A stretch of 41,759 bases of DNA from Bacteroides pyogenes DSM 20611 = JCM 6294 (GCF_000428105.1 NZ_KE386626.1:1-41759), one strand, 5' to 3'; shown: positions 9,246 to 17,933, counted from the first letter of the stretch. The notes: a model not told the origin generated them from the sequence alone. Numbers and translations: made by a program.

Positions 9246-9812
9246 TCAAATTTTACCAACCAAATCGATGCTCGGTTTCAAAGTAGAAGCTCCTTTTTTC
9301 CATTTAGCCGGACAAACTTCACCTTCGTGGCTTGCCACAAACTGGGCAGCCTCTACTTTGCGGAGCAGCTCGGAAGCGTCGCGACCGATGTTGTTGTCGT
9401 TCAGTTCCACCACCTTAATCTGTCCTTCGGGATTGACAACGAAAGTACCGCGATAAGCCACACCTTCCGACTCGATATACACGCCCAACGCACGGCTCAG
9501 CACACCTGTGGGGTCTGCCAGCATGGGGTATTGAATCTTACGGATGCTTTCGGAAGTATCGTGCCAAGCCTTGTGCACAAAGTGAGTATCCGTACTTACA
9601 GAATAAACCTCTACGCCCATCGACTTGAGTTGTTCGTATTTCTCGGCCATATCCACCAGTTCGGTAGGGCATACGAACGTGAAATCGGCAGGGTAGAAGA
9701 ACAGGATAGCCCATTTGCCTTTCAGGTCGTTGTTGGTCACTGTTTTGAAAGCGCCGTTGTGAAAAGCCTGTACACTGAATTCCGGAAGATAAGAGTTTAA
9801 AATCGGTTCCAT
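9246..9812 (-). CDS. ahpC: Alkyl hydroperoxide reductase subunit C (typical 2-Cys peroxiredoxin)
   Basis: Reduces hydrogen peroxide and organic hydroperoxides in the cytoplasm. The 188 residues include the peroxidatic motif FYPADFTFVCPT with Cys48 and the resolving Cys167 in GEVCPAKWKKG. The C-terminal Ser-Thr-Leu-Lys tail is that of the AhpC/Prx1 group. Its length is the family's usual 187-188. First gene of ahpC-ahpF, with a good sigma-ABfr promoter about 50 bp upstream. The start is supported by the MEPILN opening, which matches the family N-terminus. Confidence 0.96.
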   Translation of the reverse strand: MEPILNSYLPEFSVQAFHNGAFKTVTNNDLKGKWAILFFYPADFTFVCPTELVDMAEKYEQLKSMGVEVYSVSTDTHFVHKAWHDTSESIRKIQYPMLADPTGVLSRALGVYIESEGVAYRGTFVVNPEGQIKVVELNDNNIGRDASELLRKVEAAQFVASHEGEVCPAKWKKGASTLKPSIDLVGKI

Positions 9813-9862
9813 AATCTTTTTATTTTTTAGAGTTCTACTTACATTTATTTTTTATCCTGATG

Positions 9863-9893
9863 CAAAGATAACAAGCAGAAAACCTCTCTCGAA
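9863..9893 (-). promoter_or_regulatory. sigma-ABfr-type promoter of ahpC-ahpF
   Basis: On the minus strand TTCG (9890-9893), 19 bases, then TATCTTTG (9863-9870). The second box is a perfect TAnnTTTG; the first differs from TTTG by one base. The spacing is within the known 19-21 range. The predicted leader is about 45 nt. Confidence 0.65.
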
Positions 9894-9912
9894 GAAAAAG
9901 CCAATCGAATAA

Positions 9913-9930
9913 ATCTATCCTCCGATAGAT
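9913..9930. promoter_or_regulatory. Dyad upstream of the ahpC promoter, candidate OxyR site
   Basis: ATCTATC-CTCC-GATAGAT is a perfect 7-bp inverted repeat ending about 20 bp upstream of the -33 box. It includes CTAT and ATAG, the half-site words of the OxyR consensus, but spaced by 6 where the consensus has 7. Position suits an activator. Binding is inferred, not shown. Confidence 0.4.
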
Positions 9931-9948
9931 ATAATTTATCAAAAGAAC

Positions 9949-10011
9949 GCGGATTAACACAGCCTTATGCGATTCGGTAGCGAATCGTCGGGTAATGCTG
10001 TATCAATCCGC
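9949..10011. repeat. Long imperfect palindrome with a perfect inner hairpin
   Basis: Outer arms GCGGATT (9949-9955) / AATCCGC (10005-10011) and ACAGC / GCTGT enclose a perfect hairpin CGATTCG-GTAG-CGAATCG (9970-9987). It sits between the stop of the RRM gene and the ahpC promoter, so on the minus strand it could terminate the upstream operon. Its outer arm (AACGCGGATTAAC) nearly equals that of the palindrome at 22721-22785 (AACGCGGGTTAAC). The rest of 9813-10072 holds only the ahpC promoter region. Confidence 0.6.
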
Positions 10012-10072
10012 ATTTGTCTGCCGTCTATGATCGAACTCCGGCTACACCTTTCGGATCCAGGCGGGTAGCAGA

Positions 10073-10384
10073 TCAGTAACGGTTGCGGTTGTATCCGCCG
10101 CCGTTTCCGCCACGCGAGCCATATCCTCCGCCGCTTCTTTCCGTACGGGGACGCGCCACGTTCACGTTGATCGTTTTACCGTCGAAATCGGTTCCGTTCA
10201 ATTCGGATATTGCCGATTCGCCCTGCACGTCGTCCGGCATTTCAACAAACCCAAACCCGCGCGATCTGCCGGTTTCTCTATCAGTGATAACATTAGCAGA
10301 AGCCACTTCTCCATACTGCGCAAATAACTCCTGTAAACTTTCACTCACCGTGCGAAAGTTTAGATTTGATACATAAATGTTCAT
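10073..10384 (-). CDS. RRM-type RNA-binding protein with Gly-rich tail
   Basis: Single RNA-recognition motif, 103 residues: RNP2 IYVSNL (3-8), RNP1 RGFGFVEM (42-49), then a Gly/Arg/Asn/Tyr-rich disordered tail (about 83-103) as in plant and cyanobacterial cold-induced RNA-binding proteins. Such small RRM proteins are abundant in Bacteroides and act on mRNA. It is third in a DEAD-helicase / cold-shock / RRM series, 27 bp after the cold-shock gene, which points to a shared role in RNA remodelling. Confidence 0.92.
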   Translation of the reverse strand: MNIYVSNLNFRTVSESLQELFAQYGEVASANVITDRETGRSRGFGFVEMPDDVQGESAISELNGTDFDGKTINVNVARPRTERSGGGYGSRGGNGGGYNRNRY

Positions 10385-10411
10385 CTTTTTTTCTTTGTTG
10401 TTTATTATTAA

Positions 10412-10858
10412 TTATCGGTTACCTTTGTCGACAAGAACGATGTTGACGGCATTCATGCCCTTCTGACCGCGTCCCAACTCGAATGTAACCCTGTTTCCCT
10501 GTTCGATGGAAGCCGGTGCGTTGCTGATGTGAAAAAAGTATTTCTCCGTGCTGCCGAGGTCTTTTATAAAACCATAGCCTTTATCGGAGTTGAAATGTTC
10601 CACACGCCCCTGCATCACTTCCTCTTCCACCTCTTCCTTGACAGGAGTAGAAACCGCTATGTCTTCTACATCGATCTCCTGCCTCTTGCTCATATCCGGA
10701 GGTGTACTCGTAATATTTCCGTTTTCATCGACGTAGGCAATCATATCCTCGAAAGAAGCGCTTCCTTCGGCTTTACGCTCTTCTTTACGTCGCTGTTTTT
10801 CCAGTCTTTTCTGTTGTTTCAGTTTTTCTTTCTCTCTTTTATTGAATGATATCGCCAT
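10412..10858 (-). CDS. Cold-shock-domain protein with basic N-terminal extension
   Basis: 148 residues. The first 30 are a highly charged Lys/Arg/Glu/Gln helix (REKEKLKQQKRLEKQRRKEE), followed by an acidic linker and a C-terminal cold-shock OB fold (about 83-145) with RNP1-like KGYGFI (93-98) and RNP2-like YFFH (107-110). Classical Csp proteins are about 70 residues, so the N-terminal half is an addition, likely an RNA- or ribosome-binding tail. It lies between the DEAD-box gene (34 bp) and the RRM gene (27 bp). Confidence 0.9.
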   Translation of the reverse strand: MAISFNKREKEKLKQQKRLEKQRRKEERKAEGSASFEDMIAYVDENGNITSTPPDMSKRQEIDVEDIAVSTPVKEEVEEEVMQGRVEHFNSDKGYGFIKDLGSTEKYFFHISNAPASIEQGNRVTFELGRGQKGMNAVNIVLVDKGNR

Positions 10859-10892
10859 TGGCTCTCCTTTTTCTTTTTTATGTATTCGTAAA

Positions 10893-12017
10893 TTACGCCG
10901 ATACCGGCACTACCTTCAGCTTTTTCCCGATCAGTTTCTGGATGCTTTTAAGTTTCGCGTCCTCATCCTGCGAGCAGAAAGTCAGAGCGGTTCCGCTGTT
11001 TCCTGCACGCCCCGTACGGCCGATACGGTGCACATACGTTTCCGCCACATCGGGCAGATCGTAGTTTATCACCAGTTCCAGATGCGCTATATCGATTCCC
11101 CTTGCGGCAATGTCGGTGGCTATAATCACGCGCGTCTTTCCCGATTTGATGTTGCCCAACGCCCGCTGTCTGGCCACTTGCGTTTTATTTCCGTGAATGG
11201 CTTCGCAGCCGATGCCTTCTCTTTTCAGAATTCTGGCGATTTTGTCCGCCCCGTGCTTGGTGCGCGAGAAAACGAGCACAGTCTTTTCCTGTTCTTTCTG
11301 CAACAGATGAACAAGAAGTTTGCTCTTCTGCGGCTTCTCCACCCAATACAGATTCTGCCTGATGGTATCCACCGTAGACGAAACGGGAGCTACTTCCACT
11401 TTTACGGGACGGTGCAACATCGTTGCCGCAAGATTCGCGATGGCATCGGGCATGGTTGCCGAGAAGAAAAGCGTCTGACGCTGCTTCGGCAGCAAGGGAA
11501 TCAGGCGTTTGATGTCGTGCACAAAGCCCATGTCGAGCATGCGGTCGGCCTCATCGAGCACAAAGTGAGCCACAGCGTCGAGCGTCACATACTTCTGCTT
11601 TATCAGGTCGAGCAGGCGTCCCGGAGTGGCGACCAGCACATCGACTCCTGCTTTCAGTTTCTCTACCTGGCTGCTCTGTTTCACGCCGCCGAATATTACG
11701 GTATGCTTCACATCGGTATGCCGGGCATAATCTCTGAAGCATTCGTCTATCTGAATCGCCAGCTCGCGTGTAGGAGTCAAAACAAGCGCGCGTATCTTTC
11801 TCTTTCCCGTGGTTGCGGGTTTGCGGTTGAGCCATTCAATGACCGGTATGGCGAAAGCCGCCGTTTTACCCGTACCTGTCTGGGCAATGCCCAGCAAGTC
11901 GCTACCGGACAGGGCAACCGGTATAGCCTGTTCCTGAATAGGTGTCGGCTTTTCGTATCCTTTTTCGGACAGAGCCTTCAATACAGGCTCCTGTATGTTT
12001 AATTCTTTAAATGTCAT
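10893..12017 (-). CDS. DEAD-box RNA helicase, RhlE-like
   Basis: ATP-dependent RNA unwinding. 374 residues with all core motifs: Q-motif PTPIQEQ, I AQTGTGKT (45-52), Ia PTRELA (82-87), Ib TPGR (131-134), II DEAD (155-158), III SAT (186-188), IV VFSRTK, V ATDIAARGID, VI HRIGRTGRAG (330-339). Almost no C-terminal tail follows the core, as in minimal RhlE proteins. First gene of the minus-strand RNA operon, preceded by a long leader, so its synthesis may be controlled post-transcriptionally, for instance in the cold. Confidence 0.93.
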   Translation of the reverse strand: MTFKELNIQEPVLKALSEKGYEKPTPIQEQAIPVALSGSDLLGIAQTGTGKTAAFAIPVIEWLNRKPATTGKRKIRALVLTPTRELAIQIDECFRDYARHTDVKHTVIFGGVKQSSQVEKLKAGVDVLVATPGRLLDLIKQKYVTLDAVAHFVLDEADRMLDMGFVHDIKRLIPLLPKQRQTLFFSATMPDAIANLAATMLHRPVKVEVAPVSSTVDTIRQNLYWVEKPQKSKLLVHLLQKEQEKTVLVFSRTKHGADKIARILKREGIGCEAIHGNKTQVARQRALGNIKSGKTRVIIATDIAARGIDIAHLELVINYDLPDVAETYVHRIGRTGRAGNSGTALTFCSQDEDAKLKSIQKLIGKKLKVVPVSA

Positions 12018-12256
12018 AATGCTGCTGTATCGATATACAGTCTTTTAATTTACAGATTGATGCAGGCAAGGGAGAAGCGCGAAGAACGGACACAACGGAA
12101 TGGGATGATGTACTTTCGCAACCTACCGGCTTATATAAACAAGGAAGTTAATTGTTAAGTCGGTTTGACGATGAGAAGCGCTGCCAAACAACGGCAGATC
12201 GAAACATGGCTAAGGAAGATACAATATAAACTCGATTGTTTTACGGCACAAAGGTA
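12018..12256 (-). promoter_or_regulatory. Promoter and about 225-nt leader of the DEAD/CSD/RRM operon
   Basis: On the minus strand TACCTTTG (12249-12256) is a perfect -7 box; no clear TTTG lies 19-21 bases upstream. Transcription from there gives a leader of roughly 225 nt, long for this genome. Just before the start codon, 12025-12040 can form CTGTAT-CGAT-ATACAG, a hairpin that would cover the ribosome entry region. Otherwise the leader holds no ORF of note. Confidence 0.45.
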
Positions 12257-12371
12257 GACAATTAATCGGACTATCCGGCCATATTATGTTATTTTATGAG
12301 AATAACCGGTGTTTTTCCGCCCAACATACCAAATATGCAAGCATATCTTTTCGCAAGTCGCCTTTTCCTCC

Positions 12372-12379
12372 TATTTTTG
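12372..12379 (+). promoter_or_regulatory. -7 box of the Nudix gene promoter
   Basis: TATTTTTG matches TAnnTTTG exactly; TTTC/TTCG lies 18-19 bases upstream. A start near 12386 excludes the upstream in-frame ATG at 12296 and fixes the Nudix start at 12410. Confidence 0.5.
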
Positions 12380-12409
12380 TCCTGTCAATACAAAAACGTT
12401 CTCTTGACT

Positions 12410-12946
12410 ATGAAACATCCTCTCTCACAATTCGGATATTGCCCCAAATGCGGCTCCGCAGATTTCGAAACCAACGATGAGAAATCGAAGAAGTGTGCCG
12501 GATGCGGCTTCGTATATTACTTCAATCCCTCCGCCGCCACCGTAGCCCTGATTCTCAACGAACGGCAGGAACTGCTGGTTTGCCGGCGCGCGAAAGAACC
12601 CGCCAAAGGAACCCTCGACCTTCCCGGAGGCTTCATCGATATGGGTGAAACGGGCGAAGAAGGTGTTGCGCGCGAGGTGCGGGAAGAGACGGGACTCGAA
12701 GTGGAACAGGCCTCCTACCTGTTCTCGCTTCCCAATATTTATATCTATTCGGGGTTTCCCGTACACACGCTGGACATGTTTTACCTTTGCAAGGTGACAG
12801 GCGACGGGCGGCTCTCTGCCATGGACGATGTGGATGAAGCCTTCTTTATCCCGATCGGGCAAATACGGGCGGAGGACTTCGGACTCGATTCCATACGAAA
12901 AGGACTTAAAAAATTCTTATCGGGCGGTCTATTCGTTAATTTATAA
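12410..12946 (+). CDS. Nudix hydrolase with N-terminal zinc ribbon
   Basis: Hydrolyses a nucleoside diphosphate linked to another group; substrate unknown. 178 residues from the ATG at 12410. An N-terminal CPKC (11-14) / CAGC (29-32) zinc ribbon precedes the Nudix fold. The Nudix box is complete (G74, E80, REVREETGL at 88-96). The ribbon-plus-Nudix order resembles NADH pyrophosphatase NudC and short ADP-ribose/NAD-type hydrolases, but the protein is shorter than NudC (about 257). Monocistronic by appearance, divergent from the RNA operon. Confidence 0.88.
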   Translation: MKHPLSQFGYCPKCGSADFETNDEKSKKCAGCGFVYYFNPSAATVALILNERQELLVCRRAKEPAKGTLDLPGGFIDMGETGEEGVAREVREETGLEVEQASYLFSLPNIYIYSGFPVHTLDMFYLCKVTGDGRLSAMDDVDEAFFIPIGQIRAEDFGLDSIRKGLKKFLSGGLFVNL

Positions 12947-13010
12947 CAAATAGCCGATACATATTCCCCTTTTTGGGTTTTATTAAGTCAGGGAATACTT
13001 AATTTACCAT

Positions 13011-13037
13011 CCGGAGTTCTTCCGACGGAAGATCCGG
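13011..13037. repeat. Near-perfect palindrome before the TPR gene
   Basis: CCGGA-GTT-CTTCCG-A-CGGAAG-A-TCCGG: outer 5-bp and inner 6-bp stems on a one-base centre, ending 26 bp before the TPR start codon and followed by TTTTATTT. It could end the Nudix transcript or be an operator for the TPR gene. Confidence 0.5.
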
Positions 13038-13063
13038 TTTTATTTAGTGCAAACACTTCGATT

Positions 13064-16000
13064 ATGAAAAAAGAAATTATCCGGCTTGTGTGTGCTGCCC
13101 TGTTCAGTGTATCTGCAACGGGCTTTGCGCAGACAAACGAAAAGATCACCTCCCCTTATCATTTGTACCAAGAAGGGAAAGCCTTGTTTCACGAGAAACA
13201 CTATGCCGCCTGTGTGCCGGCATTGAAAGCATTTGTAAAGCAGATGACTTCGGAAGAGTATCGGCAGGATGCCGAATATATGCTGGCGGCAGCGGCTTAT
13301 GAACTGCAAGACAAAAACCGTATCGGGATTCTCAGGAAATACCTGAACCGTTATCCCGATACGCCACATGCCAACCGCATCTACGGACTGCTCGCTTCGT
13401 GCTATTTTTACAACGGAAACTACGATGAGTCGCTGGCGCTTTTCAATGCTACGCGCCTCGAACTCCTACCCGACGAAGAGCGGGGCGAACGCACCTACCA
13501 GTTGGCAACGGGGCAGCTGAAAACGGGTAACCTGAAAGAGGCGGCCGTATGGTTCGAAACCTTGCGGAGCACAAGCTTCCGCTATTCGGAAGACGGCAAC
13601 TACTACCTCTCTTATATCCGCTATACACAAGGAAGATACCGGGAAGCTCTGGACGGATTTCTCGCTCTGCAAAACAACGCCAAGTACAAGGCACTCGCAC
13701 CTTACTACATCGCAGAGATTTACATCATTCAAAAAGAGTACGACAAAGCGTTGAAGGTGGCGCAGAATTATCTGTCGGCTTATCCCCGAAACGAGCATAC
13801 CGCCGAGATGCACCGCATTTCGGGCGACGCTTATTATCATCTCGGGCAATACCAACGGGCAACCGAAGCGTTCGGCCTTTACTTAAACCGACATCCGGAC
13901 ACTCCTCGTCGCGACGCGCTTTACCGTTTAGGCATCTCCTACTATCAAACGGGAGTTTACTCGAAAGCGGCGGAAGCGTTGGGCAGAGCGACCGGGACGG
14001 ATGATGCCCTGACACAGAACGCCAATCTGCATCTGGGGCTTTCGTACCTGCAACTGGCGGAAAAGAACAAAGCCCGCATGGCATTCGAACAGGCGGCGGC
14101 ATCGGATGCCAACCGGCAAATCAAAGAACAGGCGGCATACAACTACGCGCTGTGTCTGCACGAGACTTCCTACTCCGCTTTCGGAGAGTCGGTGACAGCG
14201 TTTGAGAAATTCCTCAACGACTTCCCCACATCTCCGTATGCCGAAAAGGTAAGCGGATACCTGATAGAAGTGTATATGAACACACGCAGCTACGAAGCCG
14301 CCTTGAAATCGATCGACCGCATCGCCCGTCCGAGCGCACGCATGCTGGAAGCGAAGCAGAAGATTCTGTTCCAGCTCGGAACGCAGGCGTTTGCCAATGC
14401 CGACTTCGAACAAGCTCTCCAGTACCTGAACCGGTCGATTGCTCTCGGACAATATAACCGCCAGACAAAAGCCGACGCTTACTATTGGTGCGGAGAGTCG
14501 TATTACCGCCTCAACCGGATGACGGAAGCCGCCCGCGACTTCAACGCCTATCTGCAACTGACCGCGCAAACCGACAGCGAAACGTATGCGCTCACCAATT
14601 ATAATTTAGGTTATATCGCTTTCCACCGGAAAGCCTACACGGAGGCCAAAGATTATTTCCTGCGGTTCGTCCGGCTGTATAAGGCAAACGACCGAACTGC
14701 CCTGGCAGACGCTTACAACCGGCTCGGCGACTGCCACCTGCACGTGCGCCGCTTCGAAGAGGCCAAGCAATACTACTCCCAAGCCGAACAGATGAACACT
14801 CCCTCAGGCGATTATTCGTTCTATCAGCTTGCGCTTGTGTCGGGGTTGCAGAAAGATTATGCCGGAAAGGTGACGTTGCTGAACCGCCTCACCGGCAAAT
14901 ATCCTTCTTCTCCGTATGCCGTAAACGCCCTTTACGAGAAAGGCCGCTCGTATGTATGGATGGACAATCAGAACCAAGCTATCCAGTCGTTCAAAGAGTT
15001 GCTGGCCAAATATCCCGAAAGCCCGATGAGCCGGAAAGCTGCCGCCGAAATCGGACTGCTGTATTACCAGAAGGGAGATTACAGCCAAGCCATCGATGCT
15101 TACAGGCAAGTGGTGGAGAAGTATCCCGGAAGCGAAGAAGCACGAATGGCGATGCGCGATCTGAAATCCATTTATGTCGACCTGAACCGTATCGACGAAT
15201 TCGCCGCGCTGGCAAATTCGATGCCGGGACACATCCGTTTCGATGCCAACGAACAAGACTCACTGACGTATGCCGCTGCCGAAAAGACATATATGCGCGG
15301 CAGACCGGAAGAGGCAAAGAACAGCCTGAACCGATACCTGCAAGCATTTCCCGAAGGGGCTTACAGCCTGAACGCCCATTATTATCTCTGCCGCATCGGA
15401 CAGGAGCAGAAGAATTACGACATGGTGTTGCTGCATTCGGGCAAACTGCTGGAATACCCGAACAACCCGTTTGCTGAGGAAGCCCTCATAGCGCGTGCGG
15501 AAGTACAGTTCAACCAAATGCAGATGGCAGACGCGCTGGCGAGCTACAAGATGCTGAAGGAAAAAGCGAGCACTTCGGAACGCCGCCTGCTTGCCGAGAC
15601 AGGCATCCTCCGCTGCGGGCATCTGCTGAAAGAGGACGCGGAAACCATTCATGCCGCTACCGCCCTGCTCGCCGAAGCCAAACTTACTCCCGAATTGAAG
15701 AGCGAAGCGCTCTATTACCGGGCAAAGGCATACCTGAACCGGCAAGCAGGCAAGAAAGCGACGGACGACTTGAGGGAATTGGCGAAAGACACCCGCAACC
15801 GGTATGGCGCGGAGGCCAAATATCTGTTGGCTCAATCGCTTTACGACGCGAAGGAATACGCCGCCGCCGAAAAGGAGCTGCTCGACTACATCGACCAAAG
15901 CACGCCCCATGCCTATTGGCTGGCACGGAGTTTCATACTCCTTTCGGATGTGTATGTCGCCACGGGTAAGCCGGTCGACGCGCGCCAATACTTGCTGAGC

Positions 16001-16075
16001 CTGCAACAGAACTACCGGGGAAATGATGACATCGGGAGAATGATCGAGAGCAGACTGAAGAAACTAACCCATTAA
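13064..16075 (+). CDS. Large secreted tetratricopeptide-repeat protein
   Basis: 1003 residues with a signal peptide (about 1-22, ending SATGFAQ) followed by back-to-back TPR helices nearly to the end. Typical repeat fragments are YHLGQYQRATEAFGLYLNRHP, YYQKGDYSQAIDAYRQVVEKYP and YRLNRMTEAARDFNAYL. The Tyr-Pro ending of many repeats is the tol-pal-like (YbgF/BamD-like) style of periplasmic TPRs. It lies 13 bp upstream of an outer-membrane barrel gene; the pair probably forms one envelope unit, the TPR protein acting as scaffold in the periplasm. The specific role is unknown. Confidence 0.85.
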   Translation: MKKEIIRLVCAALFSVSATGFAQTNEKITSPYHLYQEGKALFHEKHYAACVPALKAFVKQMTSEEYRQDAEYMLAAAAYELQDKNRIGILRKYLNRYPDTPHANRIYGLLASCYFYNGNYDESLALFNATRLELLPDEERGERTYQLATGQLKTGNLKEAAVWFETLRSTSFRYSEDGNYYLSYIRYTQGRYREALDGFLALQNNAKYKALAPYYIAEIYIIQKEYDKALKVAQNYLSAYPRNEHTAEMHRISGDAYYHLGQYQRATEAFGLYLNRHPDTPRRDALYRLGISYYQTGVYSKAAEALGRATGTDDALTQNANLHLGLSYLQLAEKNKARMAFEQAAASDANRQIKEQAAYNYALCLHETSYSAFGESVTAFEKFLNDFPTSPYAEKVSGYLIEVYMNTRSYEAALKSIDRIARPSARMLEAKQKILFQLGTQAFANADFEQALQYLNRSIALGQYNRQTKADAYYWCGESYYRLNRMTEAARDFNAYLQLTAQTDSETYALTNYNLGYIAFHRKAYTEAKDYFLRFVRLYKANDRTALADAYNRLGDCHLHVRRFEEAKQYYSQAEQMNTPSGDYSFYQLALVSGLQKDYAGKVTLLNRLTGKYPSSPYAVNALYEKGRSYVWMDNQNQAIQSFKELLAKYPESPMSRKAAAEIGLLYYQKGDYSQAIDAYRQVVEKYPGSEEARMAMRDLKSIYVDLNRIDEFAALANSMPGHIRFDANEQDSLTYAAAEKTYMRGRPEEAKNSLNRYLQAFPEGAYSLNAHYYLCRIGQEQKNYDMVLLHSGKLLEYPNNPFAEEALIARAEVQFNQMQMADALASYKMLKEKASTSERRLLAETGILRCGHLLKEDAETIHAATALLAEAKLTPELKSEALYYRAKAYLNRQAGKKATDDLRELAKDTRNRYGAEAKYLLAQSLYDAKEYAAAEKELLDYIDQSTPHAYWLARSFILLSDVYVATGKPVDARQYLLSLQQNYRGNDDIGRMIESRLKKLTH

Positions 16076-16088
16076 AAGAACCGACACG

Positions 16089-17828
16089 ATGATGAAAAGA
16101 ACTCTTTATATACTCGGAGGAGCGGCATGTGTCATGCTGCTGCCCCATAGCCTCCGGGCACAGAACGTACAACCGAAGGATACGACCGTGAGCCGCACCG
16201 TGGTTGTAGAGCAGGAATACAATCCCGACATACTCGATGCCGCGAAAGTGAACGTGCTTCCCAAAGTGGAAGCGCCGACGGTGGGAAAGAAGAGCGCGGA
16301 ATACGCCACCACGCTTTTCCCCGCCACTTCCATCCCGGGATTTTCCATGAACCCTTATTCGGGAGAAGAGCTGCAACCGGCTTTCACACCCGGATACATG
16401 CGCGCGGGATACGGCAACTATGGCAATCTCGATCTTTTTGCCAACTATCTGTTCCGTCTGTCCGGTAAGGACCGGCTGAATATCGGGCTGCAAGTGGATG
16501 GGATGAACGGAGAACTGGACAAGCTGTCTCAGGCGAACCCGGAAAGGAAGAAATGGGATGCCCATTACTACCGTACACGAGCGGGAGCGGATTACACGCA
16601 CCTGTTCGACAGGTTCGAGCTGAACGCGAACGGTAACTTCGGACTGAGCAATTTCAATTACCAACCGGGGGGCATTCACGGCAAACAAAAATTCACTTCG
16701 GGGGATGTGCAGACAGGTATCCGCTTCACCGACGAAACCGCTCCTTTCCGTTTCAACGCCACAGCCGGAGTATTGATGTACGAACGCCGGCAAAACGGAC
16801 CGAAACAGCCGGGGAATGAAGACTATGCCATCAAAGAAACCATCCTGCGCTTTGCGGGAGGTGTGACGGGGATGATAGGCGACCGACGGAACATCGGTAT
16901 CGGTTTCGAGCTGAACAACTTTCGGTACGGAGGATACACGAAAGATCCGCACACGCAGGAAACATTGCTGAAAGGGTATACCGCCCTTCAACTAAACCCG
17001 TCATACGAGTTGGATACGGATGACTGGCGACTGCACCTGGGCGCGAAGGTCGATCTCTCTTTCGGTTTCGGAAGCTCGTACCGCATCGCTCCTGACGTAG
17101 ATATACAATACGTGTTTGCCGACAGCTACGTACTGTACGCACGGGCAACGGGCGGACAGCGGATCAATGATTTCCGCCGAATGGAGCAGATCAACCCGTA
17201 CAGCGAACTCCCGGTATCGATGGAAGCAGCGGGCGAACCGCGCATCGCCCAGCTTCGGGGCACTCATGAGCAGGTGAACGGATCATTAGGATTCAAAGCC
17301 GGTCCCTATCCCGGACTATGGTTCCATGTGTACGGCGGTTACCAACGGCTGAAGGACGAAATCTTCACCGAATCCGTCACCATCCCTACCGGTGCGGAAG
17401 AGGCTTCTTTCTTCCATTTCGGACAGGCCGACGCCAACAACTTCTATGCCGGCGGAGAGGCGACATACGAATACAAAGACCTGTTTGCCGTATCGGCACG
17501 ATATACCTACCGCAACTGGAAATGCCGGGCGAACGAGCACCTTTTGGCTGTGAAACCTGCCGGAGAACTATCTTTCAATACGCTGTTACGCCCCATTGCC
17601 AACCTCACCCTGAAGCTGGGCTATACCCACATCGGGCGCAAAGAGGTGAAGAGTTATATGAAGATGCAGGCGGTGAACGACCTCCATGCTGGAGCCGACT
17701 ACAACCTGTTCAAAGGCATCAGCGCTTATGCCCGCGTGCACAACCTGCTGAACAAGAAATACCAGTATTATCCGGGCTATTCCGCCGAAGGGTTGAACGT
17801 TCTGGGAGGATTGAGCTTCCGCTTTTAA
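16089..17828 (+). CDS. Outer-membrane beta-barrel protein, TonB-receptor-like without plug
   Basis: 579 residues: signal peptide (about 1-25, ending LRAQN), a short periplasmic stretch with TVVVEQEYNPDILDAAKVNVLP, then alternating-strand barrel sequence rich in aromatic girdle residues, ending GGLSFRF with the C-terminal Phe recognised by the BAM machine. The region DLHAGADYNLFKGISAYARVHNLLNKKYQYYPGY matches the last strands of TonB-dependent receptors, but there is no plug domain or TonB box. Co-transcribed with the TPR gene. Transport or assembly function is unknown. ATG at 16089 and 16092 are both possible. Confidence 0.78.
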   Translation: MMKRTLYILGGAACVMLLPHSLRAQNVQPKDTTVSRTVVVEQEYNPDILDAAKVNVLPKVEAPTVGKKSAEYATTLFPATSIPGFSMNPYSGEELQPAFTPGYMRAGYGNYGNLDLFANYLFRLSGKDRLNIGLQVDGMNGELDKLSQANPERKKWDAHYYRTRAGADYTHLFDRFELNANGNFGLSNFNYQPGGIHGKQKFTSGDVQTGIRFTDETAPFRFNATAGVLMYERRQNGPKQPGNEDYAIKETILRFAGGVTGMIGDRRNIGIGFELNNFRYGGYTKDPHTQETLLKGYTALQLNPSYELDTDDWRLHLGAKVDLSFGFGSSYRIAPDVDIQYVFADSYVLYARATGGQRINDFRRMEQINPYSELPVSMEAAGEPRIAQLRGTHEQVNGSLGFKAGPYPGLWFHVYGGYQRLKDEIFTESVTIPTGAEEASFFHFGQADANNFYAGGEATYEYKDLFAVSARYTYRNWKCRANEHLLAVKPAGELSFNTLLRPIANLTLKLGYTHIGRKEVKSYMKMQAVNDLHAGADYNLFKGISAYARVHNLLNKKYQYYPGYSAEGLNVLGGLSFRF

Positions 17829-17933
17829 GCACAGGGGTTTCCACAGTCGACAAGAAGTCACTTGATGCGCGCGCAAAACCGAAGAAAGATGAACCGGAAT
17901 ATTGATTCCGCAACAACGATATACAAGCGCTCC

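Noticed and set aside
10842..12002. 386-residue plus-strand ORF opposite the DEAD-box helicase
   Set aside because: Antisense shadow of a gene whose every motif is intact; composition and motifs are meaningless in this frame.
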